Part shown: one piece after another, positions 1 through 8,101 of the stretch
How the letters are laid out: every line of letters starts with the position of its first letter
How positions within the stretch are numbered: position 1 is the stretch's first letter
Notes under the pieces: model-generated
What the model was told of the DNA's origin: nothing
The model's database searches: none
What the model saw: only the letters and a program-made list of their open reading frames with translations
Made by a program: the position numbers and the translations under genes
Source: JAFARZ01 sp035651595
Lineage (GTDB): Bacteria; Actinomycetota; Actinomycetes; Streptosporangiales; Streptosporangiaceae
DNA length: 36,784 nucleotides
Reading direction: 5' to 3'
Assembly: GCA_035651595.1 (NCBI GenBank)
Contig: DASRFJ010000211.1
Coordinates: 1-36,784, forward strand

Positions 1-255
<255 letters not shown>

Positions 256-342
256 CTACAGTTGATATTCGCGTCCACTATTCAGTTCCCGAGGTACGGT
301 CGGGGTCCGGTGTTGTCGAGCCGGACTTCACACCTCAATAGA

Positions 343-461
343 GTTTCGGTGGTCATAGCGAAGGGGAAACGCCCGGTCCCATTCCGAACCCGGAAGCTAA
401 GCTCTTCAGCGCCGATGGTACTGCGAGGGGGACCTCGTGGGAGAGTAGGACGCCGCCGGAC
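343..461 (+). rRNA. rrf: 5S ribosomal RNA
   Basis: This is a complete 5S gene of about 119 nt. It begins gtttcggtggtcatagcg and contains the invariant ccattccgaacccggaagc segment in the loop B/C region. It ends in gagagtaggacgccgccgga. The first and last bases pair to form helix I. It lies about 87 bp after the 23S end with no tRNA between them, as is usual in actinobacterial rRNA operons. Confidence 0.96.
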
Positions 462-474
462 TTATTTACGAACA

Positions 475-508
475 GGGTCGCTCCCCAACTGGGTAGAGCG
501 GCCCTTTT
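475..508 (+). terminator. rRNA operon intrinsic terminator
   Basis: A 9-bp stem pairs 475-483 with 496-504 (gggtcgctc with gagcggccc, one G-U pair). An inner ccca/tggg stem sits in the loop, and a TTTT tract follows at 505-508. It lies 13 nt after the 5S gene, as expected for the rRNA operon terminator. Confidence 0.85.
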
Positions 509-563
509 CGTATGCCTGGCGAAGGTGCGACACTGGGCATCTCTAGTGTGCTCGGGGAGACTG

Positions 564-1265
564 ATGCCTGGGGATCCGTCGTGGGACATCATGCCGGTGG
601 CCAACCCGGCGCTGCGATACCGGAAGCGTCGGCGTCTTGTCCGGCGCGGGTGCGCGTACGACCCGGTCGGCCTGACTGAGCCGGTGTATCAACTCCGTCA
701 CCGTGACCAGGTCGTGTTGCCGTCCGCCCTGGACCGGGTGAGCCGCGAATTGCTGATCCGCGCGCAGGTCGCGGTCAGCTCCGCGCTCGGTTCGGTCATG
801 GACACCGCGGTGCGGTCGCCTGACATCTTGGCGGAGCCTGCGCTGCGCTGGCACGAGTGGCAGATCGCGATCGCGTTGCGCGATATCACGGACCTGCGGG
901 CCGAGCACGAACTCAACTCGGCCGAGAGCGCCGGGCACTTGACCGACTCGGTGCTGGGACCGCAACAGCGTGCATTGCAGCTGGCCCAGGAGGCGACCGA
1001 GGCCAGGGTCACCGCGCTGGAGCGTTACGCGGCCGAAGTGCTGGCGGCGAAGTCGGCGTTCCGGGACTTGCAGGACGCGCTTCGGATATCGAGCCTGAAT
1101 GACAGGTACCTGGATCTCGTAGCCCGCACGGCGGCCGACGAGCACGCCGTAGCGGAGATCAGCGGCCTCACCGATCAGGCCAGCGCGGCGGCGCAGGCGG
1201 TTCGCGAGTCGATGCGGCAGGTAGGTCTGGCCGCCGAGGCGCTGTCGCTACCGCGTAGAATCTAG
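564..1265 (+). CDS. hypothetical coiled-coil protein
   Basis: This encodes 233 residues of no family I recognise. The start at 564 is preferred over an upstream ATG at 525 because GGGGAG lies at 554-559, just before it; the 525 start would fall close behind the rRNA terminator. Residues about 10-40 are Arg-rich and basic. From about residue 60 to the end the chain is almost entirely Ala/Glu/Arg/Leu-rich helix with long heptad-like stretches, so an extended coiled coil or helical bundle is likely. No signal peptide or membrane segment is visible. The gene is monocistronic, bounded by the rRNA terminator upstream and a similar terminator downstream. Its function is unknown. Confidence 0.75.
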   Translation: MPGDPSWDIMPVANPALRYRKRRRLVRRGCAYDPVGLTEPVYQLRHRDQVVLPSALDRVSRELLIRAQVAVSSALGSVMDTAVRSPDILAEPALRWHEWQIAIALRDITDLRAEHELNSAESAGHLTDSVLGPQQRALQLAQEATEARVTALERYAAEVLAAKSAFRDLQDALRISSLNDRYLDLVARTAADEHAVAEISGLTDQASAAAQAVRESMRQVGLAAEALSLPRRI

Positions 1266-1288
1266 CTGCTGCCGGACACGAATGAAAA

Positions 1289-1325
1289 AGGGTCGCTCCC
1301 GGTATCGGTTGAGCGGCCTTCTTCT
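1289..1325 (+). terminator. intrinsic terminator after the coiled-coil gene
   Basis: The stem pairs 1290-1298 with 1311-1319 (gggtcgctc with gagcggcct). A run of five A lies upstream at 1285-1289, and the T-rich tract ttcttctattt lies downstream. The left arm is identical to that of the rRNA terminator at 475-483. Confidence 0.75.
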
Positions 1326-1407
1326 ATTTCTGCACAGTCGTAGAACCGCTGGCGGCGATGGTGTTCGTACTGGGTGAGTTTAGGCTGGTCCTGGAGGTTG
1401 ATTAGCG

Positions 1408-2886
1408 ATGGCTGACGGACGCGGAGCGTCGGCTGGGGATGCGCGCCGTGGTTCTGGCTCGGGCCAGGGGTCGCGCGCCGCTGGAACCAGACGCACCGGC
1501 GCTGGACAGGCCCGCACCGGTGGCGCCTCACGCACCGGCGGATCCCGTGCTGGCGGTGCCCCTCGGGGTGGCGGGGCATCCCGTACCGGGGGTGCTCCCC
1601 GTACCGGGGGTGCTCCCCGTACCGGGAGTGCTCCCCGTACCGGGAGTGCTCCCCGGACCGGGGGAACCTCGGGCACGGGCGGGACTTCTCGGACCGGCGG
1701 TGCGTCCCGGACCGGCGGGTCCGCCCAGGCGGGCAGGACAAGTCGTACCGCGAACTCACCCCGCGCGGGCGGCGGCAGTCGTACCGGAACGGGCGGCGCT
1801 GGCCGTTCCGCGACTTATCGGCCGACAACGGGCAGTGGCGGTGCCGAACGGGCGCCGGGTCGTCCGGTAGCGGGCGCAGAGCGTGCCGGATCAGGCGGCG
1901 CGCGACCGGCCGGCGGCGGGCTGAGCCGTGGGCCGCGCCGGGGCGACGGGCCGGGTGGCCGCACAGGAGGTACGGGAGGGCGGACCGAAGGGGACCGTGG
2001 CCAGCGTGGCGGTCCGCGGGGCGAGCGCGCGCCATTCGGCGAGCGCGGCCGACCGCGTCGCACCGGCGACGGCGCACCCCGCGCCGGCCGGCCAGCGCGG
2101 CCGGGTCAGCCTCGCGACGGCGCGCCCCGAGGCGGATCGCGGCCATGGGACAGTGGCGAGCGCGAGCAGCGGCCGTTCCAGCCGGCGCCCGCGATCCCGC
2201 ACACGATCACCGCGGAGCAGCTCGATTCGGTAGCCCGCAGGCAGCTTGGCAGCCTGCCGAACGACCTTGCCGACAGCGTGGCACGATACCTCGCCGCGGC
2301 CGGGCTGGCCGAAGACCCCGAGCAGGCCTACGCCTTCGCCAAGCACGCACACCGCCTGGCGGCCCGGGTGGGCATCGTCCGCGAGGCATGCGGCGTCGCC
2401 GCATACCGGACCGGCCGGTGGGCCGAGGCGCTCTCGGAGCTCCGTGCCGCGCGGCGGCTCACCGGGAGCGACGACTACCTGCCGGTGATGGCCGACAGCG
2501 AACGCGCGCTCGGCCGTCTCGACCGGGCGCTCGCGCTGGTTCGCGAGGCGGACCCGGCGACGCTGGAACGCGCCACGCAGATCGAGCTGCGCATCGTCGA
2601 GTCAGGCATCCGGCGTGATCAGGGCCTGCCCGACGCCGCGGTCCTCGCGCTGCAAGTGCCCGAGCTGACCAGCGGCCGGCTTCGGCCCTGGTCCGCGCGG
2701 CTGTTCTACGCATATGCGGACGCACTGCTCGCGGCCGGACGCGAGGATGAGGCGCGTGACGCCTTCGCACGTTCGGCCGCCGCGGACACTACGGGCGAGA
2801 CCGATGCCGCGGACCGCCTCGACGAGCTGGACGGCGTCGAGTTCGAGGACTTGGGCGAGGACGAACCCGATCCCGAGCAGGAATAG
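1408..2886 (+). CDS. Gly/Arg-rich, TPR-containing protein
   Basis: This encodes 492 residues in two parts. Residues 1-260 are a low-complexity, strongly basic region dominated by Gly, Arg, Thr, Ser and Ala, with repeated APRTGG-type and RGG-like motifs. Such tails are usually disordered and often bind RNA. Residues about 265-475 are helical tetratricopeptide-like repeats (for example AYAFAKHAHRLAARVG and WAEALSELRAARRL). The C-terminus is very acidic (EDLGEDEPDPEQE). The start is supported by GGAGG at 1393-1397. Actinobacteria often carry a TPR protein of this type in the tyrS-tlyA neighbourhood (compare M. tuberculosis Rv1691), but equivalence is inferred. The position directly after an rRNA operon would suit an RNA- or ribosome-associated role, which is a guess. 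Confidence 0.85.
   Translation: MADGRGASAGDARRGSGSGQGSRAAGTRRTGAGQARTGGASRTGGSRAGGAPRGGGASRTGGAPRTGGAPRTGSAPRTGSAPRTGGTSGTGGTSRTGGASRTGGSAQAGRTSRTANSPRAGGGSRTGTGGAGRSATYRPTTGSGGAERAPGRPVAGAERAGSGGARPAGGGLSRGPRRGDGPGGRTGGTGGRTEGDRGQRGGPRGERAPFGERGRPRRTGDGAPRAGRPARPGQPRDGAPRGGSRPWDSGEREQRPFQPAPAIPHTITAEQLDSVARRQLGSLPNDLADSVARYLAAAGLAEDPEQAYAFAKHAHRLAARVGIVREACGVAAYRTGRWAEALSELRAARRLTGSDDYLPVMADSERALGRLDRALALVREADPATLERATQIELRIVESGIRRDQGLPDAAVLALQVPELTSGRLRPWSARLFYAYADALLAAGREDEARDAFARSAAADTTGETDAADRLDELDGVEFEDLGEDEPDPEQE
1581..1652 (+). repeat. 18-bp in-frame tandem repeat inside the TPR gene
   Basis: There are four consecutive 18-bp units: two of ccgtaccgggggtgctcc, then two differing by one base (ggg to gga). 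A degraded fifth follows at 1653-1670. Each unit encodes six residues (PRTGGA or PRTGSA, depending on phase), so copy number can change without a frameshift. Confidence 0.9.
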
Positions 2887-2937
2887 ATAGCCGTCCTGGC
2901 GGGATGCCGGGCAGGTGCTGGGCTACGCTTTCCGGTT

Positions 2938-4518
2938 GTGACCTCTGCGCCCGACGTGTCCGGATATAGCGTCACCGGGATATGCGGCCGCGGCGGTTTC
3001 GGTGTCGTATACCGAGCCTGGCAGCAAGCGGTCGGCCGCGAGGTCGCGATCAAGATCGACAACCGGGTGCTCCTGACCGAGCGCGACGAGCGCCGTTTCC
3101 TGCGTGAGGTCACCGCGGCGGGCCGCTTGTCCGGGCACCCCAACGTCATCGACGTGTATGACGCCGGAACCCTGCCGGATGGCCGTCCCTACCTGGTGAT
3201 GGAGCTGTGCCCGGGCGGCTCGCTCCAGGACGAGCTGCGCAACCGAGGCCGGCTCACGCCGGCCCGCGTCCGGAACGTCGGGGTGGCGCTCGCGGACGCG
3301 CTCGCCGCCGCGCACCAGGCCGGTGTCCTGCACAGAGACATCAAGCCGGCCAACGTGCTCGTCAACCGGTACGGGCTGGTGGGACTGTCGGACTTCGGGC
3401 TGGCTTCGCTGCTGGATGGCCCGCATGGCCAGTCGGTCACCCGGGAAGCCCTCACGCCCGCCTACGCGCCGCCGGAGGCATTCCGTGGCGGCGAGCCGTC
3501 TCCGCTCGGCGACGTGTACTCACTCGCCGCGACCTTGTACGCGTTGCTCGCGGGCGCGCCACCGCACGTCACGCCCGGCGAAGATCCGCCGACGCCGGTG
3601 ATGTTCATGATGCGCCGGGATCTGCCACCCGCCGACATTCAGGGCGTGCCGCCGCGGCTGATGGCCGTGCTCCGGCAAGGGCTGGCGCTGGATCCCGCGG
3701 ACCGGCCGCCGTCCGCGGCGGCGTTGCGGGACGCGCTCGCCGCGTGCCCGGCGCATCCCGCGTGGCCGGCCAGCACAGGAGTGCCCGGCCCGGTCATCGA
3801 TTCCGGAGCGTCCACCCCGCCTAGCTACCAGATCGCACACGGTCGCGAGCAGGAGGCCCGTTCACCTGGCCAGCGGGGCCGGTCGCCGCGGACCTTGGCG
3901 GGCCTGGCGCTCGGCGCCGCGGTCATCGCCGCCGCCGTGGTCGCCGGCGTGCTCATCGGCCAGAAGGGTCCCGCCTCGGATGGCCCGGCACGAAGCGGCG
4001 CCAGCATCCCGGCCGGCCAAGCGGCCGCGGCCACGAGGGCCGCCGGGGCGAGCGCCGCCACGCCTCCGTCGGAGGCGGCCACGCCTCCGTCGGTGTACGG
4101 TGTCGCGACCGTCGCCGCGAACTGCCCGGCGGCGCTTGTGACCGGCGGCACCGCCCGCTGCCCGGCCACGCCGGAGTGCTGGAACGGCCTGGTGGAGATC
4201 TCCGGCGACGTGACCGCCGCACCGCTCCCGTGCGACGGCCAGCACGTGTTCCAGACGTTCGCGATCGCGATCCTGCCCGCCGAGGTGCGGACCTGGGACG
4301 TCGCCACCGTCCAGGCCGACCGGACGGTCATGCGCGTGTGCTCGGAGCAGGTCATGCTGCGTTCCCGGCGCCCCGCGGCGCGCCGCTACCCGGTGTCGTC
4401 GTGGAGCGTCGAGGTCGTGCCGCCCGATGAAACCCAGTTCGAGGACGGCGCCCGCTACTACCGCTGCGTCGCCACGCCGATTGGCTTCACGCCCAAAATG
4501 TCGCTTTTCGGTCCCTAG
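2938..4518 (+). CDS. membrane Ser/Thr protein kinase with an extracellular Cys-rich domain
   Basis: This encodes 526 residues starting at GTG. The Hanks-type kinase domain spans about 8-270. It has the glycine loop GRGGFG (17-22), the ATP-binding Lys39 in VAIKI, the catalytic loop HRDIKPAN (132-139), DFG (152-154) and a PPE variant of the APE motif at 178-180, so it should be active. A Ser/Arg-rich juxtamembrane segment leads to one transmembrane helix (about 320-341). An Ala/Pro/Ser-rich linker follows, then an outer domain (about 387-526) with six cysteines (396, 408, 414, 432, 468, 510). The C...PC...HVFQTFA pattern of this domain resembles the septum-formation family domain rather than PASTA. 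It begins 51 bp after the TPR gene and may be co-transcribed. The ligand is unknown. Confidence 0.93.
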   Translation: MTSAPDVSGYSVTGICGRGGFGVVYRAWQQAVGREVAIKIDNRVLLTERDERRFLREVTAAGRLSGHPNVIDVYDAGTLPDGRPYLVMELCPGGSLQDELRNRGRLTPARVRNVGVALADALAAAHQAGVLHRDIKPANVLVNRYGLVGLSDFGLASLLDGPHGQSVTREALTPAYAPPEAFRGGEPSPLGDVYSLAATLYALLAGAPPHVTPGEDPPTPVMFMMRRDLPPADIQGVPPRLMAVLRQGLALDPADRPPSAAALRDALAACPAHPAWPASTGVPGPVIDSGASTPPSYQIAHGREQEARSPGQRGRSPRTLAGLALGAAVIAAAVVAGVLIGQKGPASDGPARSGASIPAGQAAAATRAAGASAATPPSEAATPPSVYGVATVAANCPAALVTGGTARCPATPECWNGLVEISGDVTAAPLPCDGQHVFQTFAIAILPAEVRTWDVATVQADRTVMRVCSEQVMLRSRRPAARRYPVSSWSVEVVPPDETQFEDGARYYRCVATPIGFTPKMSLFGP

Positions 4519-4536
4519 CAGCAGGCGCGCCAGATC

Positions 4537-4583
4537 ATTGCGGACAGTTACCCCCCCAAACTGGGGGGGTAACTGTCCGCAAT
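4537..4583. terminator. 47-bp perfect hairpin between convergent genes (copy 1)
   Basis: Twenty-one bases (4537-4557) pair perfectly with 4563-4583 around a 5-nt loop. The inner seven pairs are a C-tract/G-tract. It lies 18 bp past the kinase stop codon and 132 bp past the end of the minus-strand hydrolase gene, so it can act as a bidirectional terminator. No T-tract follows it. A second copy is at 11008-11054. The other bases of 4519-4715 hold nothing I recognise. Confidence 0.7.
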
Positions 4584-4715
4584 AATGCAGCGCTCCCGGC
4601 GTCACGCCCGGAATGCGTGGATTGCGCGGGTTTGTCCCGGCGGGCACCGCCGGGGGGCGCCGGCGGGCGCTGGGGCGTCGCCGCGGGCGGGCGCCTAGCC
4701 CTCAGGGTTGCGGGG

Positions 4716-5648
4716 TCATTGCTGGTTATCTAGCCAGTGGAGGATGCCCTCGACGTTGGCGGTCGCCCCGCTGATCCGCTCGAACCGCCGCATCACCGAA
4801 GGGTCGGCGTCAGGACCCAGTGCCGCGTACCGAGACCGGGTCTGCGCTACGACCATCGCGACCGTGTGGTCCAGGTCCAGCCCGGCCGATCGCGCGGAAC
4901 GGGTGGCGGATACCCAGATCTTGATCTCCTCCGCGGAGCGCTCCAGCGTCGGCCCGACCTCCGAAACCGGCCCGTAGTGGCTGAACAGCAGCCGCGACGG
5001 CCCCAGCGAAGCGAACAACGACAGGGACCGCAGCGCGACGTCGAGGTCGAAGTCGGGCGGCGGCGTGGCCGGCCGCAGGTCCCCGGTGTCCGGGATGTAC
5101 ACCCCGGCCGCGTCGCCCACGTACAGGTCGCCGGACAGCGAGTCGAGCAGCCCGACGTGGTGCTTGGCGTGCCCGGGGGAGTAGTGGCTCGACAGCCGCC
5201 GCCCGCCGCCGAGGTCCACCGAGTCGACATCGTCCAGCGCCCGCAATCGCGACCCAGGCACCGGGCGCAACGCCCCGAACAAGCGGTCCAGCGCGGAACC
5301 GTACACCGCCCGGGCCGAAGCCATCAGCCGGGACGGGTCGGCCAGGTGCCGCGCGCCTCGATGGTGCACGACGATCGACGCCGCCGGATAAAGCGAGGCG
5401 ATGTCCCCCGCCCCGCCCGCGTGGTCCAGGTGAATGTGCGTGACGACGACCGACGCGAGATCCGCGGCGGACACCCCGAGCGACGACAGCGCATCCCGCA
5501 CCACCGGCGCCGAAGGGGCGGTCCCCGTCTCCACCAGGCACGGCCGGTCCGACCTGATCAGGTATCCCGCCGTGATGCCCGGATAGCCCGCCATCCGGGT
5601 GTCGATCTGGAATACGTCGTGCCCCAGATCGGTAACGTCAGGCTCCAT
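4716..5648 (-). CDS. metallo-beta-lactamase-fold hydrolase
   Basis: This encodes 310 residues. The metal-binding motif THIHLDHAGG has H71, H73, D75 and H76. Further ligand candidates follow in order: the His in SPGHAKHH, the Asp in YVGDAAGVY and the His in LFSHYGP. This is the standard ligand order of glyoxalase II-like and related MBL hydrolases. The C-terminal 80 residues are helical and probably cap the active site. No signal peptide is seen, so the enzyme is cytosolic. The substrate cannot be deduced: thioester, lactone and phosphodiester hydrolases all share these motifs. It is transcribed alone and converges on the kinase gene. Confidence 0.88.
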   Translation of the reverse strand: MEPDVTDLGHDVFQIDTRMAGYPGITAGYLIRSDRPCLVETGTAPSAPVVRDALSSLGVSAADLASVVVTHIHLDHAGGAGDIASLYPAASIVVHHRGARHLADPSRLMASARAVYGSALDRLFGALRPVPGSRLRALDDVDSVDLGGGRRLSSHYSPGHAKHHVGLLDSLSGDLYVGDAAGVYIPDTGDLRPATPPPDFDLDVALRSLSLFASLGPSRLLFSHYGPVSEVGPTLERSAEEIKIWVSATRSARSAGLDLDHTVAMVVAQTRSRYAALGPDADPSVMRRFERISGATANVEGILHWLDNQQ

Positions 5649-5738
5649 CCGCCCATTGAAACACGCCCGGTCAGCAGGGGGCTTCCGGGCTCCCCAAGCT
5701 GGCCGGGCGCGAGTCTCAGAGTCTAGACCGCCGGTATC

Positions 5739-6560
5739 TCACGCGTCTCTGGTCTGGAACAACCCCAAGCCAACTACCAGCAAGATCGCGACATACGCCG
5801 CGAAGACGATCATTTCTCCCCAGCCGGAGAACAGGTGCGAATCCACCTGGCCCACAGTGGTCGAAATCGTGTCACCGGCGGACGAAGGCAGCCACCGCTC
5901 CAGCCCGTGGTACCAGGAGTTCGGCAGCACGTGCGCCAGGATCGGCAGCACGAACAGGATGCCGATCACCGTCGTGATCGCGCCGGCCGTGTGCCGGATG
6001 AGCGCGCCGACCGCGAACGCGAACAGCCCGCAGAGCGAGACGTACACGGCGCTGCCGATGACCGCCCGCATGACGTTCGGCCCGGACAACGACGCCTGAT
6101 GATGCGTGCTGGCCAGCAGCGCCTGACCGAGGAAGAACGTGATGAAGCTCGCCACGAGCGTGACCACGAGCACGACCACGGCAAGCACCAGCGCCTTCGC
6201 CGCGAACATGACCGGCCGTCGCGGCATCACCGACAGCGAGGTACGGATCATCCCGGTGGAGTACTCCGAGGTGAGCACGATCGCGCCGAGCACCACGATC
6301 ACCAGCTGACCGAGGAAGAACATCCCGGCGAGGCTGGTCTGCGTCGGGTCGAACGTCGCCTGGTCGCCCGGGCTCATCTGGTTCCAGTGCGCCGCGGTCG
6401 CCGCGGAGATCGCGCCGCCGAGGCCCACGCTGACCGCCAGCAGGACAAGCAGCGTCCAGTAGGTGGACCGTACCGAGCGGATCTTGGTGAACTCCGAGCG
6501 GATCACCCCGCCGAGCCCCGCGCGCGCCGTGGCGGGCTGAGCTACACCGACAGCGGCCAT
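5739..6560 (-). CDS. ABC-2 type exporter permease
   Basis: This encodes 273 residues with six hydrophobic segments, near residues 34-53, 80-97, 124-146, 164-188, 193-214 and 250-268. The N-terminal cytoplasmic stretch GGVIRSEFTKIRSVRSTYWT is typical of ABC-2 permeases, in which the RSEFTKIRS helix contacts the ATPase. It starts 1 bp after the stop of the ATPase gene, within ggaggtaagtgagatg, so the two are one transcript and translationally coupled. The substrate is unknown. Small two-gene systems of this kind export drugs, peptides or lipids. Confidence 0.9.
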   Translation of the reverse strand: MAAVGVAQPATARAGLGGVIRSEFTKIRSVRSTYWTLLVLLAVSVGLGGAISAATAAHWNQMSPGDQATFDPTQTSLAGMFFLGQLVIVVLGAIVLTSEYSTGMIRTSLSVMPRRPVMFAAKALVLAVVVLVVTLVASFITFFLGQALLASTHHQASLSGPNVMRAVIGSAVYVSLCGLFAFAVGALIRHTAGAITTVIGILFVLPILAHVLPNSWYHGLERWLPSSAGDTISTTVGQVDSHLFSGWGEMIVFAAYVAILLVVGLGLFQTRDA

Positions 6561-6561
6561 C

Positions 6562-7503
6562 TCACTTACCTCCCGTCACGGCCGAGGCCGGGCCACCCGG
6601 CACGCCGGCGTGGTACTCCACGCTGTCGCCGGTGAGTTCCATGAACGCGGCCTCCAGCGATGCGCGGACCACGGTCAGCTCGTGCAGCCGGATCTGCGAC
6701 TCGAACGCGATGTCGCCCACCTGCGTGGCGTTCAGCCCATGTACGGTCAGCGCGCCGTCCCGCTCCAGCGTGGCGGTCCCGCCGGCCGGCGCCACCGCCT
6801 TCGCCAGCAGATCCGCCTGCGGCGAGCGGACCCGCACCGACTGCCCGGAGCTGCGCGCGATGAACTCCTCCATCGTGCAGTCCGCGAGCAGTTCCCCGCG
6901 CCCGATCACGATCAGGTAGTCGGCGGTGTGCTCCATCTCCGACATGAGGTGGCTGGACACGAACACCGTCCGCCCCTCGGCCGCGAGCGCCTTCATCAGG
7001 TTGCGGATCCACAAGATGCCCTCGGGGTCGAGGCCGTTGACCGGCTCGTCGAACATGAGGACCTTCGGGTCGCCCAGCAGAGTGGCGGCGATACCGAGCC
7101 GCTGGCCCATGCCGAGGGAGAAGCCCTTGGACCGCTTCTTCGCCACCTCGGTGAGGCCGACGAGTTCGAGTACCTCGTCCACCCGGCGCCGCCCGATCCC
7201 GTTCGTCTGGGCCAGGCACAGCAGGTGGTTGTACGCGGACCGGCCGCCGTGCACCGCCTTCGCGTCCAGCAGCGCGCCGACTTCCCGCATCGGGCTCGGC
7301 AGATCGGTAAACCGCCTGCCGCCGATCGTGACCGTGCCGGAATCTGGCCGGTCCAGGCCCAGGATCATGCGCATTGTCGTGGTTTTCCCGGCTCCGTTCG
7401 GGCCGAGAAAACCCGTCACGGTACCCGGTGCCACGCTGAATGACAGGTCGTGGACGGCTACTTTGTCGCCATATTGTTTAGTGAGTCCCCGTGCTTCAAT
7501 CAC
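6562..7503 (-). CDS. ABC transporter ATP-binding protein
   Basis: This encodes 313 residues. The Walker A motif is GPNGAGKT (34-41). The signature is a SLGMGQR variant of LSGGQ. Walker B with the D-loop is VLMFDEPVNGLDPEG, and the H-loop His is in FVSSHLMSEM. About 90 residues of C-terminal extension follow the ATPase core, as in the DrrA/CcmA-like ATPases that pair with ABC-2 permeases. The GTG start at 7503 has no Shine-Dalgarno upstream, but gatact lies about 7 bases before it, which fits a leaderless transcript. It is the first gene of the exporter operon. Confidence 0.93.
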   Translation of the reverse strand: MIEARGLTKQYGDKVAVHDLSFSVAPGTVTGFLGPNGAGKTTTMRMILGLDRPDSGTVTIGGRRFTDLPSPMREVGALLDAKAVHGGRSAYNHLLCLAQTNGIGRRRVDEVLELVGLTEVAKKRSKGFSLGMGQRLGIAATLLGDPKVLMFDEPVNGLDPEGILWIRNLMKALAAEGRTVFVSSHLMSEMEHTADYLIVIGRGELLADCTMEEFIARSSGQSVRVRSPQADLLAKAVAPAGGTATLERDGALTVHGLNATQVGDIAFESQIRLHELTVVRASLEAAFMELTGDSVEYHAGVPGGPASAVTGGK

Positions 7504-7537
7504 CGTAACAGTATCCCCGGCTCCGAGGGCTCATGCG

Positions 7538-7984
7538 TCACCCGAGGTGATGATTCCGCATCAGCCGTGAGGCTGATCCGCCGGCGTGCAGGGTGACCGC
7601 GTACCCGTCCTCGCCGGCCCGGATCTGGTGCACCTGACCCTGGCCGTGTACCCGGATCCGCCCAGGTAGCAGCGTCGTGATCACCCCGCCGCCGTCCGCG
7701 ACCGACTCCTCAGTGACCGCGCCGGCCACCACGGTCATCACCTCGCAGTCGCAGGCCAGCCCCTCGTCGCCCGGGGAAAGCACCACGAGCCAGCAGCCGG
7801 GAAAATCAAGATCAATTCTGGCGGAACGACCTTCGCTGAACGTCGCACGACCCCACCATCGTTCCGGACGGCTGGCCAGCGCGCGCACTTCGGCGGCCAT
7901 CGCGCCAATGGTCCGCCCGTGTGTACGCGGCAGCGGGGCGGCGAGCAACGCGATCTCCGGAGCTACGGACATATCCGTGTTCAT
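7538..7984 (-). CDS. conserved-looking hypothetical protein
   Basis: This encodes 148 residues from the ATG at 7984, chosen because AAGGA lies about 10 bases upstream. The longer open frame to 8065 has no ribosome site. The N-terminal third is Ala/Arg-rich helix (AAEVRALASRPERWWG). The rest looks like a compact beta domain (GCWLVVLSPGDEGLACDCEV, then VITTLLPGRIRVHGQGQVHQI). No signal peptide, membrane segment or catalytic motif is seen. The family is not recognised. It follows the HAD phosphatase gene on the same strand after 117 bp and has its own candidate operator (8010-8045). Confidence 0.7.
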   Translation of the reverse strand: MNTDMSVAPEIALLAAPLPRTHGRTIGAMAAEVRALASRPERWWGRATFSEGRSARIDLDFPGCWLVVLSPGDEGLACDCEVMTVVAGAVTEESVADGGGVITTLLPGRIRVHGQGQVHQIRAGEDGYAVTLHAGGSASRLMRNHHLG

Positions 7985-8009
7985 CGGAAGAAATCCTTCG
8001 TGTGTGATC

Positions 8010-8045
8010 TGACAACAACGGGCGGAAAACGTTGTCACCGACAAC
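8010..8045 (-). promoter_or_regulatory. GACAAC inverted-repeat cluster upstream of the 148-aa gene
   Basis: There are three GACAAC half-sites: 8011-8016 on the plus strand, 8031-8036 inverted, and 8040-8045 on the plus strand. Together they form TGACAAC-N14-GTTGTCA (8010-8037) and GTTGTC-N3-GACAAC (8031-8045). They lie 26-61 bp upstream of the start codon, as an operator would. The regulator is unknown. Confidence 0.45.
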
Positions 8046-8101
8046 ACGAAAGACAGCATGCGCACGGCATCGGGTGAGCGGCGCGCATGAGCATGCCGAC
8101 A

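Noticed and set aside
256..342. tRNA gene in the 23S-5S spacer
   Set aside because: No cloverleaf, T-loop ggttcgaatcc or acceptor pairing is present in the 87 bp.
525..563. Upstream start for the coiled-coil gene
   Set aside because: The ATG at 525 lies 17 bp after the rRNA terminator T-tract and has no ribosome site; 564 has GGGGAG in place.
1439..1870. Open frame with elastin-like VPGVLP repeats
   Set aside because: It is the +1 shadow of the 18-bp repeat array in the TPR gene. It has no ribosome site, and its repeats follow automatically from the real frame.
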